Below, in pieces: positions 1 through 7,652 of a DNA stretch of 64,000 nt. Below the pieces are notes generated by a model. That model made no database searches. It saw only the letters and a list, made by a program, of their open reading frames with translations, and was not told where the DNA came from. Position numbers and translations under genes: made by a program. The DNA comes from Nocardia transvalensis NBRC 15921 (GTDB lineage: Bacteria; Actinomycetota; Actinomycetes; Mycobacteriales; Mycobacteriaceae): positions 1 to 64,000 of the forward strand of contig NZ_BAGL01000052.1 in the NCBI RefSeq assembly GCF_000308875.1. The letters run 5' to 3'. The stretch's first letter is position 1. Each line of letters opens with the position of its first letter.

Positions 1-685
1 GCGCGGCGGCTTGGCGGGCGTAGCCTTTGGTGTCCAGGCGCGCCGCCTGCCGCCACCGCGACTCGAGAGTCGCCTCCCGGGCCGCGCTGTCGGCGGCGGC
101 GCGGATCCAGGAATCGGTGGTGCCCCAGAGCTTGTCGGTTTCCGCGTCGGTCAGGTCCAGCAGGTGCGAGACGGCGGCGCTGCGGCGCCACAACGCCTTC
201 AGGTTGCGGGTGAACAGCGACGCGGTCCCCGGCTCCGCGGTCGCGCCCCAGTCGCCATATGTAGCAGCGACGGCGGTCATCTCGCGGGTGCGCAGCACGT
301 CGGCGCGGACCGCCGCGAGCAGCCGCCCCCGGCCCACGGGCTCCGGTTCCCGCAGGTACAGATCACGCCGCCAGCGCACCCCGCGCCGTCCGCGTTCGGT
401 GACGTGATCGACCCACGCTCGGGGGACACCGCCGGCGACGGCCGCGGCGGTGAGGGCGTCGCGGTGTTGCAGGCGGATGTCGAGGCGGGTGTGCCAGTCC
501 ACCGTCAGCATCCGGCCACCGGCTTCCTCCTGCCGCCCGTATTGCTGGAGCTGTTCGGCGACGACGGTCTGGTTCTGGATCGCGCGCAGCACCCGAACGT
601 GGTTGCGCGCCACCACGACCGGCTCCCGCTGGGCGTCGTCGACGGCCAGCTCCACCCCTCCGCGTCCCGGCCGTGGCCGGGTCAC
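1..685 (-). CDS. Partial ICE protein, member of a three-copy unknown family
   Basis: N-terminal 228 residues of a gene that runs off the left edge. The GTG start overlaps the stop of the upstream coiled-coil gene (GTGA), so translation is probably coupled. I do not recognise the family. It is a diverged paralogue of the products at 2977-3852 and 6335-7438. Here the shared blocks read GVPRAWVDHVTERG near residues 85-100 and AEPGTASLF near 155-163, followed by a conserved acidic LWG stretch. No signal peptide or membrane segment is visible, and the charged, helical composition suggests a cytoplasmic protein. Its place downstream of secretion genes points to a conjugation accessory role; that is inference only. 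Confidence 0.75.
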   Translation of the reverse strand, partial: MTRPRPGRGGVELAVDDAQREPVVVARNHVRVLRAIQNQTVVAEQLQQYGRQEEAGGRMLTVDWHTRLDIRLQHRDALTAAAVAGGVPRAWVDHVTERGRRGVRWRRDLYLREPEPVGRGRLLAAVRADVLRTREMTAVAATYGDWGATAEPGTASLFTRNLKALWRRSAAVSHLLDLTDAETDKLWGTTDSWIRAAADSAAREATLESRWRQAARLDTKGYARQAAA

Positions 686-1785
686 GGCCCGACCTCCCGA
701 TCAGCGGCCGCGGCCGGCGTCACCGGCGTCGGCTGAACGTCGAGGTCGACCTCGCCAGGTCCGTTGATCGGGAGGTCGAGGGCGTCGATCGCGTCGGCGA
801 GGCTGCTTCCCTCGGTGAGGTCGAGACCGGGGTCGTCGGTGGCGGCCAGGTGCTCGAGGTAGGTCTCGGCGGTGAGTTCCTCGGCCAGCCCCCGCACCGC
901 GTCGACGCTCACCGCCGACGGTGCGCCACCGCTGTCCAGGTCCGGGCCGAGGTCGACGTCCGGGGCGAGGTCGACGAGTTCGGCGTCGAGGATCGTGTCC
1001 GGGTCGGTGCCGGTGTCCTCGGTGTATCGCTCGGCGTAGGCGGCGTCGGCCGCGGCGTGGGCGTCGGACAGCCCCGCGGTGCTGTGGGCGGCGGCGTACT
1101 CGGCGGCGGCCCGCATCGTGGCCGCCTCCTGCGGCGACGCGGTTGTGGTGAGGGTGTCGGTGAATCCGGCGGCGCGGCGGCGGATCTCGATCAGCAGTTG
1201 TTTGAACTCCACATCCAGGTCGTGGCGTTGCTTCTCCTGCTCGGCGCGCTCGGCCAGGCTCTGGATCCGCCGCCGGTGAAACTCCCGGTTGTCGCTGCGG
1301 GCGGCGGCGGCATCGTCGGTGCGGCGTTGCAGGTCGGTGTCGCCGCGCTCGATCTGCCGCTGTTTGACGTTCTTCTCCAGCTCGTGCAGTTCCTCGGTGC
1401 GCTCGTCGCGTCGCTCGTGCCAGCCTTTCTGCAGGCCGTGGAGTTCGGCCTTGTTGGCGCGCTCGAACGCGCTGTCGGCGTCGCGGCGCGCGAGATCGGC
1501 GTCGCCGCGCTCGATCTGGCGTTGCTTGACCTGCATCTCGAGCAGATGCTGCTGGCGTTCGTGGCGCTGGCGGTCCTCGTAGCCGGTGACTTTCAGGTCG
1601 TGGATCTCGGTGTCCTGGTGGCGTTGCCGTTCGGCGTCGGCTTCGCGGCGCGCGAACTCCGCGACCGAGCGGGACTCCGATGCGCGGCGTTGCAGGACGT
1701 TCATCGTCATCGCCGCGCTCTGCATGCCCTGGAAGAAGCCCTGCCGGAGGGCCTGGCCGCTCTCCTCGACCGGATCGCCGTTCAT
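682..1785 (-). CDS. Long coiled-coil ICE protein with internal repeat
   Basis: 367 residues, no recognised catalytic domain. The ATG overlaps the upstream lipoprotein stop (ATGA) and has a near-perfect GGAGGTGA ribosome site just before it; an upstream in-frame start would enter the neighbour. Residues 40-210 are extremely rich in Arg, Glu, Gln and Lys with heptad character, so a long coiled coil is likely. Two related segments about 70 residues apart both begin KQRQIERGD and end with a charged RRxxD stretch, an internal duplication. The C-terminal 130 residues are acidic and Ala-rich. No membrane segment is visible. A cytoplasmic scaffold for the secretion apparatus is plausible but unproven. 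Confidence 0.8.
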   Translation of the reverse strand: MNGDPVEESGQALRQGFFQGMQSAAMTMNVLQRRASESRSVAEFARREADAERQRHQDTEIHDLKVTGYEDRQRHERQQHLLEMQVKQRQIERGDADLARRDADSAFERANKAELHGLQKGWHERRDERTEELHELEKNVKQRQIERGDTDLQRRTDDAAAARSDNREFHRRRIQSLAERAEQEKQRHDLDVEFKQLLIEIRRRAAGFTDTLTTTASPQEAATMRAAAEYAAAHSTAGLSDAHAAADAAYAERYTEDTGTDPDTILDAELVDLAPDVDLGPDLDSGGAPSAVSVDAVRGLAEELTAETYLEHLAATDDPGLDLTEGSSLADAIDALDLPINGPGEVDLDVQPTPVTPAAAADREVGP

Positions 1786-2324
1786 GCGCTCACCTCCAGC
1801 GCCGACAGCCGCCACCCCGCACCGGGGGTCGCGCGGACGGCGCGGGCACGGACGACGAGCCGGATCGGCGCACCGAGATCACCCGGCTCCAGGGTCACGG
1901 TGAGCACGCGGGCGGCGTGGGTGCCGGTATCGGGCGGGTGGTCCTCGTCGGTGACCTCGACAGCCGTGGCGACGGTGACCCCGGCGGCGGCCCACTGCTG
2001 CCACACCTCAGCGGTGACCGGCGCGAGCACCGTCGCGGCGGGTTCCCCCAGGCGCGCGTAGTCCGGGTCCAGCAGCGGTGTTGCGCGCCGGAACGCGGCC
2101 CGTTGGTCGGGATCATCGACGGGCCGGTATCCGAAGATCGTTGCCGTGGCCGCGGCCAGCACCGCGTCGGGTGAGCATCCGTCCACGTGGTCGAAGGGGG
2201 CCGCGAAACCGCCTGTGGCGCAACCGGGGACCGCGGCGTGGTCCGGGTCCGGTGTGTGCGCACACCCGGACGCGGCGGCCGCGATCAGGAGCGTCAGCGC
2301 CAGTGTTGCTGTGGCCGGTCTCAT
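1782..2324 (-). CDS. ICE lipoprotein, probable extracytoplasmic transfer component
   Basis: 180 residues with a classic lipoprotein signal: hydrophobic stretch 8-18 and lipobox ASGC with Cys21. The mature part has about 150 residues, with a region around WQQWAAAGVTV and a C-terminal half rich in beta-forming residues that resembles the small NTF2/VirB8-like domains common in actinobacterial conjugation operons. The assignment to that fold is a guess from pattern. Its ATG overlaps nothing upstream, but its stop overlaps the next start (ATGA). Other anchored proteins in the operon (12303-13097, 13115-13747, 16026-16751) probably play related envelope roles. Confidence 0.75.
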   Translation of the reverse strand: MRPATATLALTLLIAAAASGCAHTPDPDHAAVPGCATGGFAAPFDHVDGCSPDAVLAAATATIFGYRPVDDPDQRAAFRRATPLLDPDYARLGEPAATVLAPVTAEVWQQWAAAGVTVATAVEVTDEDHPPDTGTHAARVLTVTLEPGDLGAPIRLVVRARAVRATPGAGWRLSALEVSA

Positions 2325-2866
2325 CTCGGGCTCCTCGGGCGGATCACTGGGAGGGGGCGGCTGGCGGGCAGGCCGATGAGCGGGCCGGCGCGGTGGCAGT
2401 CGGCGGCGGGGTTGAACACCGCGTCCACGCCGAGGTCCAGCAGCACCGACGACGCGGTCGCCGCGAGGTACAGGTGGTCGACGTTCACCGCGTCGAGGTG
2501 GGTGACGACCAGCCGCAGCACGGCGGTGTGCGCGTGCAGCAGCGTGCGGGCCTGCCCGGCGAGCGCGATCGCATGCTGGGCCGCGGTCTGCGACGCGATC
2601 GCCTCCGACGCGAACTCCACGCCGCGACCGAGGACGGTCCGCCAGACCGGTACGCCGTCACCGCGGCACACGACGAAACCCCGTCGAGTCGCCGCAGTCC
2701 ACATCAGCAGGGACACACTGGCTTTCCCACCCCTCGGCCGCGCCGCCCAGTGCGGACGTGCTGCTCGCGGCCGCCTGGTTGCGGTCGCGGTGTGGTCCGG
2801 GGGTGCGGTGAGCCCGGCGAGCAGTGCGGCGCCGTCGCCGAGGACATGTGCGGTAGCTGGCGTCAT
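2321..2866 (-). CDS. Hypothetical ICE protein
   Basis: 181 residues from an ATG preceded by AAAGGA at good spacing. A longer frame begins at 2980, where an ATG overlaps the upstream stop (ATGA), but the extra 38 residues have poorer codon use, so I prefer 2866. No domain is recognised. The middle carries alternating hydrophobic strands (VSLLMWTA, LRLVVTHLDAVNVDHLYL), suggesting a compact soluble alpha/beta fold. No signal peptide is visible. It sits between an unknown-family paralogue and a lipoprotein in the operon. Confidence 0.65.
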   Translation of the reverse strand: MTPATAHVLGDGAALLAGLTAPPDHTATATRRPRAARPHWAARPRGGKASVSLLMWTAATRRGFVVCRGDGVPVWRTVLGRGVEFASEAIASQTAAQHAIALAGQARTLLHAHTAVLRLVVTHLDAVNVDHLYLAATASSVLLDLGVDAVFNPAADCHRAGPLIGLPASRPLPVIRPRSPR

Positions 2867-2976
2867 GGTGGAAGTCCTTTCGAGGGGTGTGCGGCCGGTG
2901 CGACGAGAAGCAGTGCAGGCGAGGCGGTCTCGAACGTCCGGCAGGGAGTGCGCCTGGCTGGGGCGCGTCGTGGCGG

Positions 2977-3852
2977 TCATGGTTCGGGCCCGCGGTCAAC
3001 TGCACGCCCTGGTGCCGCGGCGGGGGTGGCTGTGGGTGTGGTGGTGTCGAATTCGGTACCGGTGGTGAGCGCGGCCGCGTCGACCGCGGTCGTGATCCGG
3101 TGACCGGTATCCAGCGAAGCCGGGGTGGGTTCGCGGGCGAGCAGGTCGCGGATCCGATCCACCATCTGGCCTGATGCCGGTGTCGGGTCCGTGCTGAGGT
3201 CGCCGCTGAGCCCGGCCGCGGCGAGGGCGACGGTTTGGTGTGTGCGCTCGCTGGTGTCGGCGCGGACGTGCGCGCGCCAGCGTTCGGCGAGCGTGGCAGG
3301 GTCGGCGTCGCGGACGCTGTCTGCTGCGGCGGTCCAGGTGTGTTCGCCCCACAGCTGCTCGGCTTCGGTGTCGGAAGGTTCGAAGATCGCGGTCAGCGCG
3401 GCGACGCGGTCACTGGAGCGCCGCAGTTCGCGGTCGAACAGGCTCGCGGTGCCCGGTTCGGCCTGCGCGCCGCGCTCGCCGTAGGCGGCGGCGACCGCGG
3501 CCAGGTCCTGCACTCGCGCGATCTCCGCGCGCAGCCGCCGGGCCAGCACTTCGCGGTCGACCGGTGCCGGTGTGCGCCAATGCAGTTTGGCGCGCCACGC
3601 CATTCGCAGCTCGCCGCGTTCGCGGACCTGATCGACCCACTCCTGCGGCACGCCCGCCGCCACCGCCGCGGTTTCGAGCGCCTGCTGCACTCGCACCCGC
3701 TTCTCCAGCTCCCGATACCAGTCCGGAGAGGGTCGCGCAGAGGTGCGAGCGGACTCGCGCTCGGCGCGATCCACGATGCCGTTGATCTCCGCAGCTTGGT
3801 GATGAATCGCCTTGAGTACCTTGGCCTGCACTCGCGTCGGACGGCCCGTCAT
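2977..3852 (-). CDS. ICE protein, second member of the unknown three-copy family
   Basis: 291 residues. The ATG at 3852 follows a GGGGTGG purine stretch; an in-frame GTG three codons upstream (3861) is the alternative. It aligns with the partial protein at 1-685 through GVPQEWVDQVRERG and AEPGTASLF, and more weakly with 6335-7438. The N-terminal part is highly charged and probably helical; the last 60 residues are Thr/Pro/Ala-rich and look flexible. No signal peptide or metal-binding motif is visible. Three diverged copies within 7 kb suggest paralogous subunits that interact with different partners. Confidence 0.75.
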   Translation of the reverse strand: MTGRPTRVQAKVLKAIHHQAAEINGIVDRAERESARTSARPSPDWYRELEKRVRVQQALETAAVAAGVPQEWVDQVRERGELRMAWRAKLHWRTPAPVDREVLARRLRAEIARVQDLAAVAAAYGERGAQAEPGTASLFDRELRRSSDRVAALTAIFEPSDTEAEQLWGEHTWTAAADSVRDADPATLAERWRAHVRADTSERTHQTVALAAAGLSGDLSTDPTPASGQMVDRIRDLLAREPTPASLDTGHRITTAVDAAALTTGTEFDTTTPTATPAAAPGRAVDRGPEP

Positions 3853-3931
3853 CGCCGCCACCCCACTGCCGCGACCGCCGGTGCCAAGTCGTGCGGTGCC
3901 GCGAGGCCCCTACGGTCGCCACCGTCGGTGG

Positions 3932-5065
3932 TCAGGCTCGGCCGGCAGCCTCGTACGCGGGGTCGTAACGCCGGATGTCCATCCGTTCGCCCTGCCACGC
4001 CGACAGGGGTGTGATGGTGACGGTCTGGCCGGTTTGCGGGGCCTGGAGCACGAGGTCCTCGCCGCGGTCGGTGCGGCCGTAGAGGATGCCGACGTGATGG
4101 GACGCCCGGTCGCCCGGTTCGGTGAAGAAGATCAGATCCCCCGGCGCGCGGTCGGCGAACGGCACCACCCGCGCCGAGGGGTGGTCCTGTTGGGCTTGGG
4201 TGTAGTGCGGCAGCTTGATTCGGCCGCCGGAGGCTTGATAGACCGCGTACAAGGTCAGTCCGGAGCAGTCGAACCCACCCATGGTCGGGCCGCCGATATC
4301 GCCGCCGCCCCACACGTAGTCGGTGCCGATCCATCCCTCGGCGGCGCGGATCACCGCCGCACCGAACTCCCCCGCCGGCGCAGGCGGTGGTGTCTGTGTC
4401 CCGTCCGGTCCGCATCCCGCGGGGGGCTGTCCGGCCCCGGGGGCGGGCATCGAGGCCACGTCGATGCCGGCGAACTCGGCGTACAGTCGCCGCGCCAGTT
4501 CCAGCTGCCCCGCGTAGGCTGCGGGGGCGGATCGTTCGATCTCCTGTGCCAGGGCTGCCGGGGACATCGCCTGCGCCCCAGGTAGTTTCATCGCCTTGTC
4601 GTAGAACCAGTTGATCTGCTCGAGCGGGGTCATCAGTTCGGCGATCGAGTACCGCGGTCCGGAGCCGGGCGCGTCCGGGCCGTAGACGCTGGCGCGCATC
4701 TGGTGCACGCCGAGCGAGTCGTGATCGTGGCCCTCGCCGTCGTTGCTGTAGCGCAGCGACTCCGGGATCGCCGGGTTCGCCAGATTCCGGAACGTGGACT
4801 CGGTCGCCTGCGCCGCCAGCTCGGCCACGATCACCGATTCGGGCTGGCGGCGCTGCTTGCCGATCGCCACCCCTTGGCGAGCCAGCAGTAGTTGCCGCTC
4901 GGACAGTCCCGCTACCGATGCTCCGGTCGGGCCGTCCACCGCTCCACTCGAGGGCAGCGCAGCCGCGCAGGTCTGGGCCGGGTCGGCGCCGAGGATCACC
5001 ACCAACAGCAACACGGTCACTGGTAGCGAGAGGGTGAGCGCTGCAATCGATTTCGCGCCGTTCAT
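3932..5065 (-). CDS. NlpC/P60 cell-wall hydrolase of the conjugation system
   Basis: 377 residues. An N-terminal hydrophobic segment (about residues 8-27) acts as signal or anchor. Residues 85-200 hold a lysozyme/transglycosylase-like region with ESTFRNL and SLGVHQMR. Residues 230-377 form a NlpC/P60 peptidase domain with the catalytic Cys267 in FDCSGL and His324 in HHVGI. Such two-part muralytic proteins (VirB1/CwlT-like) cut peptidoglycan so a transfer channel can cross the wall. The start is supported by AGGTAGG upstream. A Pro-rich linker joins the halves. The VirB1-like role is inferred from context; the NlpC/P60 assignment is clear. Confidence 0.92.
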   Translation of the reverse strand: MNGAKSIAALTLSLPVTVLLLVVILGADPAQTCAAALPSSGAVDGPTGASVAGLSERQLLLARQGVAIGKQRRQPESVIVAELAAQATESTFRNLANPAIPESLRYSNDGEGHDHDSLGVHQMRASVYGPDAPGSGPRYSIAELMTPLEQINWFYDKAMKLPGAQAMSPAALAQEIERSAPAAYAGQLELARRLYAEFAGIDVASMPAPGAGQPPAGCGPDGTQTPPPAPAGEFGAAVIRAAEGWIGTDYVWGGGDIGGPTMGGFDCSGLTLYAVYQASGGRIKLPHYTQAQQDHPSARVVPFADRAPGDLIFFTEPGDRASHHVGILYGRTDRGEDLVLQAPQTGQTVTITPLSAWQGERMDIRRYDPAYEAAGRA

Positions 5066-5086
5066 CGCCTACCTGCCTGGAGCTGT

Positions 5087-5407
5087 TCATCGGACCGGCC
5101 CGCCGCTGCGACCCAGCCCGTGCCGGTGGCCGATCCGGTCGGCGCCGAGGGCTGTGGCGACCTCGTCCAACAGCGACGCCACCGCAGCGGCCTCTTCGGG
5201 GTCGTGGCCGTCGCCGGTGACCACCGTCGCCACCGCGTGGTCGTCGAGGCACAGCAGCAGGCGCGTCCGTGGTGCGGCAGCGATCGCGCGGTGGCGCGCG
5301 GCGGTGAGCAGGGCGGTGGCAGCCGTAGCCGCTGTTCCGGCGGAACCGCGTTGCACGTGTAGGGCATCGCGGGTGGGCCCGACGGTGAGTTTCCAGGTGA
5401 CCGTCAT
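5087..5407 (-). CDS. Small hypothetical ICE protein
   Basis: 106 residues, beginning at an ATG with AAGGAGAA eight bases upstream. It is Ala-rich with a basic middle and an LLLCLDDHAVATVV strand-like stretch, and ends in Arg/Gly-rich sequence. I do not recognise it. No signal peptide or membrane segment. It lies 21 bases upstream of the NlpC/P60 gene and about 50 bases downstream of the next gene, so it belongs to the same transcription unit. Confidence 0.65.
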   Translation of the reverse strand: MTVTWKLTVGPTRDALHVQRGSAGTAATAATALLTAARHRAIAAAPRTRLLLCLDDHAVATVVTGDGHDPEEAAAVASLLDEVATALGADRIGHRHGLGRSGGPVR

Positions 5408-5457
5408 CGGAGTTCTCCTTTCTCGCAGGCGTTTTGGGGTTGTCGGGCACCCGCTGG

Positions 5458-6135
5458 TCAGTCGGGGCCGACTCCTGCGCCCGGGTCTCCGGGATCCGTG
5501 GCGGAGGCAGCGGGGGCGCTGCCGTCCCACTGCATGGCGGTGTGCGGGAGGTAGTTCTCGGCGGCGAGGTGGTTGCGGTAGTCGTCGAGGATCGGGTCGG
5601 GGGCGTGGTAGTTGTCGGCGGTGGGGTCGTGGCGGTACCAGTGGCCGTCCGGGCAGACCTCGACCGCGGTGCGGTGGGTTCGGGTGAGGATGTCGATCGC
5701 GCTGTCGTAGCCCTGCCGGTCGAGGATCTGCCAGGTCACCGGTCCCATGTGCAGGTCGACCCAGTGCAGGTCGCGGCGTTGACTGTCGCTGTAGGCGTGC
5801 CGGTGGACCGCGGCGTAGGGGGTGCGGCGCGCCCAGGTGAGCTGGAGGCCGGCCAGGGCGTAGTCACCGGTGCCGGCCGGGGCCGGTGGCGCGATCCGGT
5901 CGACGCCGAGCAGGTGGCCGCGGGCGGCGGCGAATCCTTCCAGCACTCCCTGGGCGGCGTTGGCCGAGGTGAAGCGCAACAGGATCCCGCCCCAGGTCAG
6001 GGTGACCGTCGCGTCCGGGGTGTGGGCCCATCGCACATCGATGCGGGAATCCGCGACGCCCTGGACGCGGGCGCTGGTGCGGGTGACGATCGCGCTCAAT
6101 CGTGTCGCGGGATGCGGGTGCTGGTCGGGGCTCAT
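5458..6135 (-). CDS. Hypothetical ICE protein, DUF317-like flavour
   Basis: 225 residues from an ATG with CGGAG upstream. The protein is soluble-looking, with many aromatic and His residues (LHWVDLHMGPVTWQILD) and an acidic C-terminal tail of Pro, Gly and Asp. The composition recalls short DNA-interacting proteins of actinobacterial mobile elements, but I cannot assign a family. About 200 bases without a convincing gene separate it from the upstream paralogue gene. Confidence 0.65.
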   Translation of the reverse strand: MSPDQHPHPATRLSAIVTRTSARVQGVADSRIDVRWAHTPDATVTLTWGGILLRFTSANAAQGVLEGFAAARGHLLGVDRIAPPAPAGTGDYALAGLQLTWARRTPYAAVHRHAYSDSQRRDLHWVDLHMGPVTWQILDRQGYDSAIDILTRTHRTAVEVCPDGHWYRHDPTADNYHAPDPILDDYRNHLAAENYLPHTAMQWDGSAPAASATDPGDPGAGVGPD

Positions 6136-6334
6136 CGGGCACTCCGTCCTCGGCCCGCCGCTGCGGTAGGTTCTCTCGTGTCGTTCGCGGCTTCTCCGCA
6201 TGCCGTGCTCGAATCACCGCTGGTCCCAACGGTTGTGCGTCGGTGGCGGCTCCTCGGCAGGTCGCGTGGTGCAGGCTTCGGCCGATCGTGCGGGCAGGAT
6301 CGATGCGTGCCTGGATCCGAGACATTCCCGCCGG

Positions 6335-7438
6335 TCACAGTTCGGCCCCCGGATCGCTGGCCTGTACGGGTGGTGCAGCCGAGTGCGGTGGGGTGCCGGC
6401 TGTGCCGGATTCCCAGGCCATGCCGGGGTCGGCGGGTAACGCCGCATCAGCGGCGCCCGCAGCGGACCGTGGGGGATCGAATCCGCTGTCGCCGGCTGCC
6501 GAGTGTCTTTCGCTGCCGTTCTCGGGGATTTCCGGCGAGATCTCCGCGGGCGTAGTCCGGTGGTGGTCGATGTCGGCGGGCCGCACACCATCGGGTGAGG
6601 TGGCCTGGTCAGGGCGTGTGGCGGTGGCGTGGATGTGTTCGGTGGCCAGTGCGAGCAGCGTGTGGGGTGTCGGGAATCCGTGGCCGAGGGGTTGGCCGGG
6701 GTCGTTGGCCGGGTCGGGTTCGAGTGCGTCGAACAGTTCCGTGCTGACCGCGGCGAACGGCGGCGAGGCATATGCCCGCCACCGCTTGTCGAGCACACGC
6801 TGAGGTTGTGCATGGATGAGTGCGGTGCGACGCGGCCGGTCGGCGGTGACCGTCGCCCACAGCTGTTCGCGTTCGGCGTCGGTCGCGGTGATCGCGTCGG
6901 CATAGACGGAGGCCAGCAGCCAGCGCAGCGCGATGTTGCGGCGGAACGTTCGATCCAGATAGGAGTCGGGGTCACCGGGATAGGGATCGGTCGCCGTGGC
7001 CGGGTCGTGGGCGTGGCGGTAGCGTCGCTCGGCGTCGATAACGGCCATGTCCTCGACCACGACCACCTGCCGGTACAGGGCCCGCAGTTGCTCGTCGCGT
7101 CCCTGGCCGGCATCGGGTAGCCGGGTGTCGGCGGTCCACTCGTTCCCTTGTTCGCCCCGCTCGAACGCGGTGATAATCCACCGGGCGGGCACTTCCAGCG
7201 TCTTCGCCCGGTCGATGAGGGCGCTCACCTTGCGGTTGAGGACGTGGAGGTTGGATTCCCAGACGCCGCTGTCGCCCCAGCGGCCGGGTCCTTCGTCGGC
7301 GACGGCGGAGTGCGCGGCGGCGGCGTTCTGGATGTCGGCCAGTAATCGTCGCTGCCACAACGGTATCCGGGTCGCCGGGATCCCGGTGGCACCGACAGGG
7401 GGCTCCTCATTCCACACGTACGACCAGGGGTCGGTCAT
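6335..7438 (-). CDS. ICE protein, third and most diverged member of the unknown family
   Basis: 367 residues from an ATG preceded by GGGAGGAC. The N-terminal 300 residues share the layout of the proteins at 1-685 and 2977-3852: a helical start, a W-x-L-x-x-R region, a VPARWI block where the others have VPxxWV, a long helical part and an EREQLW segment. The C-terminal 70 residues are Pro/Ala/Asp-rich. A frame open further upstream to 7660 would overlap the ATPase gene, but its 74 extra residues are Arg/Pro-rich with poor codon use, so it is not used. Function unknown. Confidence 0.75.
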   Translation of the reverse strand: MTDPWSYVWNEEPPVGATGIPATRIPLWQRRLLADIQNAAAAHSAVADEGPGRWGDSGVWESNLHVLNRKVSALIDRAKTLEVPARWIITAFERGEQGNEWTADTRLPDAGQGRDEQLRALYRQVVVVEDMAVIDAERRYRHAHDPATATDPYPGDPDSYLDRTFRRNIALRWLLASVYADAITATDAEREQLWATVTADRPRRTALIHAQPQRVLDKRWRAYASPPFAAVSTELFDALEPDPANDPGQPLGHGFPTPHTLLALATEHIHATATRPDQATSPDGVRPADIDHHRTTPAEISPEIPENGSERHSAAGDSGFDPPRSAAGAADAALPADPGMAWESGTAGTPPHSAAPPVQASDPGAEL

Positions 7439-7652
7439 GGTGTCCTCCCGACGTGGTCGGGCCGGGACATGGGGGCTCGGGCTCGCACTCGGCGCCGCGG
7501 CGCGGCGTGCATCGGCAACCGCCGCACCGTCGTGTCGAGGAACTCGCCGGCCGCGCCGCGGCACACGGCCGGACCGCCGCCACATCGCCCCCGAGATCTC
7601 GCCGATACTTCGCAGACGAGCGCTGGGCGAATGCACTCTGCGACAGGTGAGC

